This document shows, one piece after another, positions 59,291 to 64,000 of a stretch of DNA of 64,000 bases (its first letter is position 1; each line of letters starts with the position of its first letter). Below the pieces are notes generated by a model. The model was given only the letters and a program-made list of their open reading frames with translations. It made no database searches and was not told the origin of the DNA. Source of the stretch: Paraburkholderia hospita. Its GTDB lineage: Bacteria > Pseudomonadota > Gammaproteobacteria > Burkholderiales > Burkholderiaceae. The stretch lies in assembly GCF_002902965.1 (NCBI RefSeq), contig NZ_CP026108.1, positions 62,001 to 126,000 of the forward strand, written 5' to 3'. A program made the position numbers and the translations under genes.

Positions 59291-59900
59291 CGAAGAAGCC
59301 TCAAGCAGCCGACCAGCGTCTGACAGCGGCGGTAGTGTGAACCCGGGGCCCGAACTGGATACCGCTGCGCTCCTTCAGGCGTTCACAGGCGGGACGGCGG
59401 ACCCGATGTCATTACTTATGTCGCAGTTCGGCGGTGCCGCTGCAGAAGATCCGAAACTTGGCATGCTAATGCAGCTCCTCACGCAACGTAGTACGGACAC
59501 TGTTGAGAATGTGCAAAACGACGAGGCTCAGAACGTTGAATCTGGCCCCAAGGAACCGGTTGTCACAAGGAGTGAGTGTGCTCGCCGCATGCGGGAACTA
59601 AGCGACACAGCGAAGCAGATATACGCCGAACTGGAGATCCTGCGCGAGCGAAATGATGCACTTGCTGCAGCTGTCGGCGCCTGTTTTCTATGCTTTGGGA
59701 CTGATTCACTTTGTGAAGAATGTGGCGGACGTGGTGTGCCAGGATCTCGCATGCCTGAGCCGGCCGCATATCGCCTGTACGTCATGCCAGCCATGCGCCG
59801 CGCGCAGAGGCCGAAAAGGACGTACGCCTCGACAACACCTTCCAACGACCGTCGGGGGACCACATCGACGACTACCAGAAACGAACATGAGGAAATATGA
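59280..59900 (+). CDS. Zinc-ribbon protein, 206 aa
   Basis: ATG 59280 overlaps the previous stop by 11 bp. The N-terminal half is acidic and low-complexity. Residues about 140-170 carry CxxC-x6-CxxCGGRG (CFLCFGTDSLCEECGGRGVPG), a DnaJ-like zinc-ribbon turn. The C-terminus is basic (RRAQRPKRTYAST). Co-translated with the glycine-zipper gene; possibly its chaperone or adaptor. Confidence 0.65.
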   Translation: MSDNEEASSSRPASDSGGSVNPGPELDTAALLQAFTGGTADPMSLLMSQFGGAAAEDPKLGMLMQLLTQRSTDTVENVQNDEAQNVESGPKEPVVTRSECARRMRELSDTAKQIYAELEILRERNDALAAAVGACFLCFGTDSLCEECGGRGVPGSRMPEPAAYRLYVMPAMRRAQRPKRTYASTTPSNDRRGTTSTTTRNEHEEI

Positions 59901-59960
59901 GTCACGCTCCGTTCTTCAATCACCAGATTTTGGTCAACGATCGAGAAAAGGGAAGCAGCC

Positions 59961-60548
59961 ATGAGCGAAAATTACGAGTACAGCGACATCTCTGATGCCG
60001 AGAGCGTCGAATGGTCCGGCGACTCCAGTGAAGCCGCCTATTCAGAGTCGTCTGAAAACGAATGGAGCGAGGCACGACGCCGCCCCGGTCCCGTGCGTAC
60101 TGCCCCAAGGCAGAGTGCGTATAGGCCCCGGCCCTCGGGGACTACAAACTACGTGACGCAAGCGCAACTGCAAGGCGCCTTGGCACGCGTTAGCCAGCAG
60201 ATAACGTTGAATGGAAATGCGATCAAGTTGGTGGATGGTCGTGTCCGTGATGTTATTGCCGAGCAGGGTAAGCAGGCAGCGACCTTTCGCAGGGAAATGG
60301 CGGACAGGAGAAAGGACACTGATACTTTGCGCCGGGAATTGCAGACGACCCGTGAACTATCCGCATTGCTGCCGCTTGTCGCGCCTCCAGGCACGAGCTT
60401 CGCAAAAGTCGCTTCCCTTGTTCACCTCTTACCGGTTGATTCATGGGGCGGTACGCCTGCCAGCGGCGGCCAGTCTCAAGGCTTCCTCGGCGGGAGCGGC
60501 ACCATCGCGCTCATCGCCATTGCTGCAGCGAGCGGAGTCTTCAAGTGA
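59961..60548 (+). CDS. Acidic coiled-coil protein with EWSGDS motif, 195 aa
   Basis: ATG 59961 with AAGGGAAGCAGCC upstream. An acidic N-terminus carries EWSGDSSE at residues 17-24, the motif also found in the 58031 protein. A basic/Pro linker is followed by a coiled coil (about residues 70-125, YVTQAQLQGALARVSQQI..., FRREMADRRKDTDTLRREL). A hydrophobic C-terminal helix with GGSGTIALIAIAAASGVF follows. It looks like a membrane-tethered coiled-coil partner of the same complex. Confidence 0.65.
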   Translation: MSENYEYSDISDAESVEWSGDSSEAAYSESSENEWSEARRRPGPVRTAPRQSAYRPRPSGTTNYVTQAQLQGALARVSQQITLNGNAIKLVDGRVRDVIAEQGKQAATFRREMADRRKDTDTLRRELQTTRELSALLPLVAPPGTSFAKVASLVHLLPVDSWGGTPASGGQSQGFLGGSGTIALIAIAAASGVFK

Positions 60549-60576
60549 TAACAGAACGTAGCGCACGGAGGCTGGT

Positions 60577-61149
60577 ATGTACGGAATCCAAGCGGTAGCG
60601 GCTGCTGCCATCCTGAACCATAAGGGTATCAGCGGGGATGACAAACTCCGAGGTATAGCATGTGCCGCGATCGTTCCCGGCGTTTTGGGGCTTGCTGTCC
60701 CGTTGATTATCGCGCAGCAACAAAAGAAGAAACTCATCGCTGCTCCTGTTATTGAAGTGGCTGCGACTGTCGAAGACGTCAGCGTTCCCAACGTTTACGG
60801 GGCAACTGCCGACGAGGCAGTCGCAAAGTTGAAGAAGCTCGGATTGACGGTCATTCAGGCGCATGCAGTAGCTGACCCCAGCTTGGCCAACACGGTAGTG
60901 AAACAGGTTCCGCATCGAGACATGATTGTCCCCCCAGGCTCAGAAGTGACAATCACCATTGGTGACGAACCGCCGCCAATGGAAGTGCCCGTAGATGATG
61001 TTGATGCGGACTTGACCAAGAAGTTGAACGCGGCTGTGGCCGATATTGAGACCCGGTTCGATGCAAAGATTGATGAGCAGACCCGTAGCATCGTGGAAGC
61101 GGTTCGTCTAGCTATCGAATATAGAGAGGATCCTGGGGAGAGTGCCTGA
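60577..61149 (+). CDS. Membrane-anchored PASTA-domain protein, 190 aa
   Basis: ATG 60577 with GGAGGCTGGT upstream. A hydrophobic N-terminal part (about residues 27-47, AIVPGVLGLAVPLIIAQQQ) is followed by a PASTA domain at about residues 65-130 (VPNVYGATADEAVAKLKKLGL, then VVKQVPHRDMIVPPGSEVTITIG). PASTA domains bind peptidoglycan or beta-lactam-like structures. A helical tail (ADLTKKLNAAVADIETRFD) follows. It would link the complex to the cell envelope. Confidence 0.85.
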   Translation: MYGIQAVAAAAILNHKGISGDDKLRGIACAAIVPGVLGLAVPLIIAQQQKKKLIAAPVIEVAATVEDVSVPNVYGATADEAVAKLKKLGLTVIQAHAVADPSLANTVVKQVPHRDMIVPPGSEVTITIGDEPPPMEVPVDDVDADLTKKLNAAVADIETRFDAKIDEQTRSIVEAVRLAIEYREDPGESA

Positions 61150-61221
61150 CTTTACAAAGGTGTCGCGACGCTCCGGTTATCCGGGGGCGGTCGGTAATTG
61201 TCGACTTGAAGGGGGCGCGCC

Positions 61222-64000
61222 TTGGAAGCTGCACTGTTTGAACTGCTTGCTGAGGGTTCGCCAGATGATGTCGTATCCGTGATACTTCGTCTGGACGATA
61301 CTCGGGGCGCTCCGGATGGGGTGACGATTGTTTCCCGGTTCGGTGCGATTGCCACCTGCCGGTTGCGCCGAGGGGCCATTCCGTCGGTCAGGATGCATCC
61401 ATCGGTAGCCAGTATGAAAGCGGCGCGCATCTATGGTCCGGCCATAGATGCGCAGTTCGAGGAGCTTTACGACGACTTTGATGTGCAGCCTCAGGCGGGG
61501 CCTGGAGATCAGCGCCGTCCCGATGGCGATCAGATCCCCAGCGGAGAAGGCATCATTGTCGCTCATATCGACTGGGGTCTTGATTTCACGCATCCTGATT
61601 TCCGGTTCCCTGACGGATCGACGCGCATACTCGCGCTGTGGGACCAAAGCAGCCCGACGGATTTCAGGCATGTGAACCGCTATGGGTACGGTCGCATTTA
61701 CGAAGCGACTGAAATTAACAGCGCGCTGCGTGAGCTCAATCCATACCTGGCTTTGGGCTACAGTCCCGCGAAGTCCGACTCGGGCCATGGTTGCCACGGT
61801 ACGCATACGGTCGGAATATCTTGCGGGAATGGTCGATCGGGTGGGCCACTCGGGCTGGCTCCGGATGCGCGGATCGTTTTCGTAGAACTCTCTACTACGA
61901 GCTCTGAGGGTCCAACACTGCTTGGCAACTCCGTGGCGTTTCTGGAGGCTCTTGATTTCATCTCTGCGACGGCACAAGCGGCGGACCAGATTGAGCGGGA
62001 AGAGCGGGCTAAAGGCATCCGGCTCGCTCGCGGAAATCGGCCTTGGGACGTTCGGGTCGCTGAGAGCTGGGATGCAACCATCCCGCCGGTCACCGATGCA
62101 AGCTTAGTGGAATCAGCCGACGCGCCTGTCCTCGCCGAACTTCGCCTTTCCGACCTGAAACCGCCCAAACGTGAGGCGACCAGTCGACCATTCGTCATTA
62201 ATGCCAGTATCGGTCGACAGGCTGGGCAGCACGACGGCAAAACTTTGACCGAGCAAGGCATTGATGCTTTCCTGCTCACAGCGCCTGGACGAGCGATCTG
62301 TCAGAGCGCCGGGAATTACTTCGATCGCGCAGCACACTCTGCAGGTATCGTTCGTCCCGGAAGGTCTGAAACATTGGGCTTCAGGATAATGGAAGGGGCG
62401 ACCGTTTCTACGGAGGTTGACCTGTGGTACTCAGGCGCGGATCGCTTTGACGTCGCCATTGGCGGGCCCCACGGTGGCGCCCAAGTGTTTGCGAAGGTCA
62501 ATGAGCCAGTCCGAATCGTTTTGCCTGATGGGCGCGAAATAGGAAGGCTTTACCACCGTATTGGCGACCCAAACAATGGCGATAACGAAGTAAGCGTGTT
62601 TCTCGACCCGGTAGCGCCCGCTGGAGACTGGGAGATCACGCTGTCGGGGCGAGCGGTGTCGGACGGGCGTTTTCACGCATGGATAGAGCGAACGAACGCG
62701 TCAGCGGCCCATCGTAGTCGGTTCCACCCGGACGATGTCGACAAGAGTACGACGCTGGGTACCATTTGCAACGGCTTTCACACGCTGGCAGTGGGTGCCT
62801 ACGATGCGCATGATGTCGATCGTCCTCTTGCCCGATTCTCAAGTTGTGGACCATCTCGAGACGGGCGCTGGAAGCCGGACCTTGTGGCTCCCGGAGTACG
62901 CATACTGGCTGCGAGATCACGTCAGCGCGATGCGAATGGCGTTGTGCCTTTGCTGACATCGATGTCCGGCACGAGTATGGCCGCGCCGCACGCAACGGGC
63001 ACTGTCGCCCTGATGTTCGCTGCCTCGCGGCGACCGCTTCCAATAGAAGAGACTCGCGCTCTGCTTCTCAGCTCTTCCGACGCGGGACCACCCGACGCCC
63101 CTTGGCTTGACAAGATGCGCCTCGGATGCGGGTATCTGAACACAGTCGCCGCCATTGAGGCGGTGCGTCAATCGGCGAAACTCACGAGTTCTGTGGACAG
63201 CAAGGGCGCGGCTATCACGAAAGCTTCGAACGAAGATATCGCGACCGCGATCGCGGTGCCCGACAGCACAGTCGAGTCTATGCGGGAAGGCGTTATGAAC
63301 TCACCAAACTTAATCGACACTGTCGGAGCCGAGGGCATCGAGACGCAGTCCGATGCAACGCAAAGCGTCGACAGTGAGCTGGAATTTTCCGCAACGCTCG
63401 AGTCCGATTTCGAGGCGTACGACGTCGCCGAAATGGAGCACGCCAGCGAAACCGACAATGCGGAAGGGTTGAACTGGCAAAAGCAGGGATCATCGACCAG
63501 CACGGGGAACGACCTGAGACCCAACGCCTGGATACCCCCACAATCCCAGAATCCATTGTCCTCGACGGGACTGCCACTGCAGGTTCAGCTACCACTCGGC
63601 GGCGGAGCGCCCGCACTGGCAATGCCTGTCGGTGGTCCGTTCAGTGCGCTTGCGCTGAGCCTGCCTCTGGTAGGCGGGACTGCGGACGTTCCAGTCCCTT
63701 CCGGCGTGGCGTCCCCGGGTAGCCCCGGTACATCGCAAGGCGTCGGAGACCCAAGTTTGCCAGGATGGCTTCAGGCATCGCAATCTGATGTTCTGTCGGA
63801 CATGGACGCAATCCACGAACTTATGGAAAGTCCCGACGTCGCGCAAGAACTTGAATCTCGGCTGGATGATGCCGCAACGGTGATTGCTGAAAACAGCGTG
63901 ACAGAGGCAGAAGCGCTTTACGCGCCGGAAGACCGGTCACGCGGTGTCCTGGAAACGGAAAACGCCGACAGCACGGCGTCTTCATCTCACGGTGTTGAAG
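61222..64000 (+). CDS. Large subtilisin-family (S8) serine protease, truncated by the window edge
   Basis: Starts at TTG 61222 with AGGGGG 6 bp upstream; an in-frame stop lies immediately before. The frame is open to the window end (at least 926 codons). The S8 triad is in place: Asp117 in IVAHIDWGLDFTHPDF, His192 in GHGCHGTHTVG, oxyanion Asn365 in SAGNYF, Ser585 in SGTSMAAPHATG. An insertion of about 75 residues separates the His block from the VINASIGR block. After residue about 650 an acidic, Ser/Pro-rich low-complexity region begins (SELEFSATLESDFEAYD...). There is no obvious signal peptide. It is the last seen gene of the operon and may process the other products. Confidence 0.9.
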   Translation, partial: MEAALFELLAEGSPDDVVSVILRLDDTRGAPDGVTIVSRFGAIATCRLRRGAIPSVRMHPSVASMKAARIYGPAIDAQFEELYDDFDVQPQAGPGDQRRPDGDQIPSGEGIIVAHIDWGLDFTHPDFRFPDGSTRILALWDQSSPTDFRHVNRYGYGRIYEATEINSALRELNPYLALGYSPAKSDSGHGCHGTHTVGISCGNGRSGGPLGLAPDARIVFVELSTTSSEGPTLLGNSVAFLEALDFISATAQAADQIEREERAKGIRLARGNRPWDVRVAESWDATIPPVTDASLVESADAPVLAELRLSDLKPPKREATSRPFVINASIGRQAGQHDGKTLTEQGIDAFLLTAPGRAICQSAGNYFDRAAHSAGIVRPGRSETLGFRIMEGATVSTEVDLWYSGADRFDVAIGGPHGGAQVFAKVNEPVRIVLPDGREIGRLYHRIGDPNNGDNEVSVFLDPVAPAGDWEITLSGRAVSDGRFHAWIERTNASAAHRSRFHPDDVDKSTTLGTICNGFHTLAVGAYDAHDVDRPLARFSSCGPSRDGRWKPDLVAPGVRILAARSRQRDANGVVPLLTSMSGTSMAAPHATGTVALMFAASRRPLPIEETRALLLSSSDAGPPDAPWLDKMRLGCGYLNTVAAIEAVRQSAKLTSSVDSKGAAITKASNEDIATAIAVPDSTVESMREGVMNSPNLIDTVGAEGIETQSDATQSVDSELEFSATLESDFEAYDVAEMEHASETDNAEGLNWQKQGSSTSTGNDLRPNAWIPPQSQNPLSSTGLPLQVQLPLGGGAPALAMPVGGPFSALALSLPLVGGTADVPVPSGVASPGSPGTSQGVGDPSLPGWLQASQSDVLSDMDAIHELMESPDVAQELESRLDDAATVIAENSVTEAEALYAPEDRSRGVLETENADSTASSSHGVE

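Noticed and set aside
61150..61221. Start of the subtilase upstream of 61222
   Set aside because: In-frame stop codons lie just before TTG 61222, and AGGGGG is spaced correctly for that start.
1..64000. CRISPR array, tRNA or rRNA genes
   Set aside because: No regularly spaced repeats and no tRNA or rRNA signature were seen by eye; a tRNAscan and repeat search would confirm.

Overview
The window looks like high-GC DNA from a Burkholderiales bacterium (Burkholderia, Paraburkholderia or Caballeronia type). The evidence is the GC-rich codon use, the SXT/IncA/C-like conjugation genes, the Ku/LigD pair and the degenerate insertion-sequence debris. No rRNA, tRNA or CRISPR array was seen. No replication or partition gene and no intact integrase is visible, so plasmid and integrative conjugative element (ICE) cannot be told apart.

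Layout. (1) 1-13.5 kb is a conjugation module: a truncated HExxH/VWA gene, then a tightly coupled operon virB11-virB2-virB3-virB4-virB5-virB6, a MobH/TraI_2-like gene, a TraD-type coupling ATPase and a DUF4400 gene. The gene order matches the Trb scheme, but the VirB7/8/9/10 core genes are missing here. A 56-bp element recurs upstream of this operon and of the next one. (2) 13.5-19.8 kb holds a UvrD-like helicase, unassigned element genes and a leftward operon with a bactofilin. (3) 20.2-31 kb is an accessory operon array of DNA-metabolism genes: a Gp3/RDF-like protein, SbcD- and SbcC-like proteins, a GntR-type mini-regulator and a DpdA/TGT-like enzyme. Most genes are separated by stem-loops or terminators, and two leaders are near-identical. 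(4) 31-40 kb has a second UvrD-like helicase, a tyrosine-recombinase-like protein without its catalytic residues, an SRAP protein and a divergent NHEJ pair (Ku and a LIG-POL LigD).

(5) 40-54.9 kb is patchwork: a carnitine/hydroxyacyl-CoA type metabolic operon, a duplicated CoA-transferase tail, a small transposon-like element with target duplication, two broken genes, a LysR regulator, IS remnants and two beta-propeller-like proteins. (6) 56.1-64 kb is the most interesting part. A sigma-54 activator gene is followed by a palindromic enhancer-like site, a -24/-12 promoter and a rightward operon. The operon encodes a small helical protein, a glycine-zipper protein, a zinc-ribbon protein, an acidic coiled-coil protein, a membrane PASTA protein and a very large subtilisin-family protease that runs off the window. 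Two of the proteins share an EWSGDS motif. I do not recognise this as a described system.
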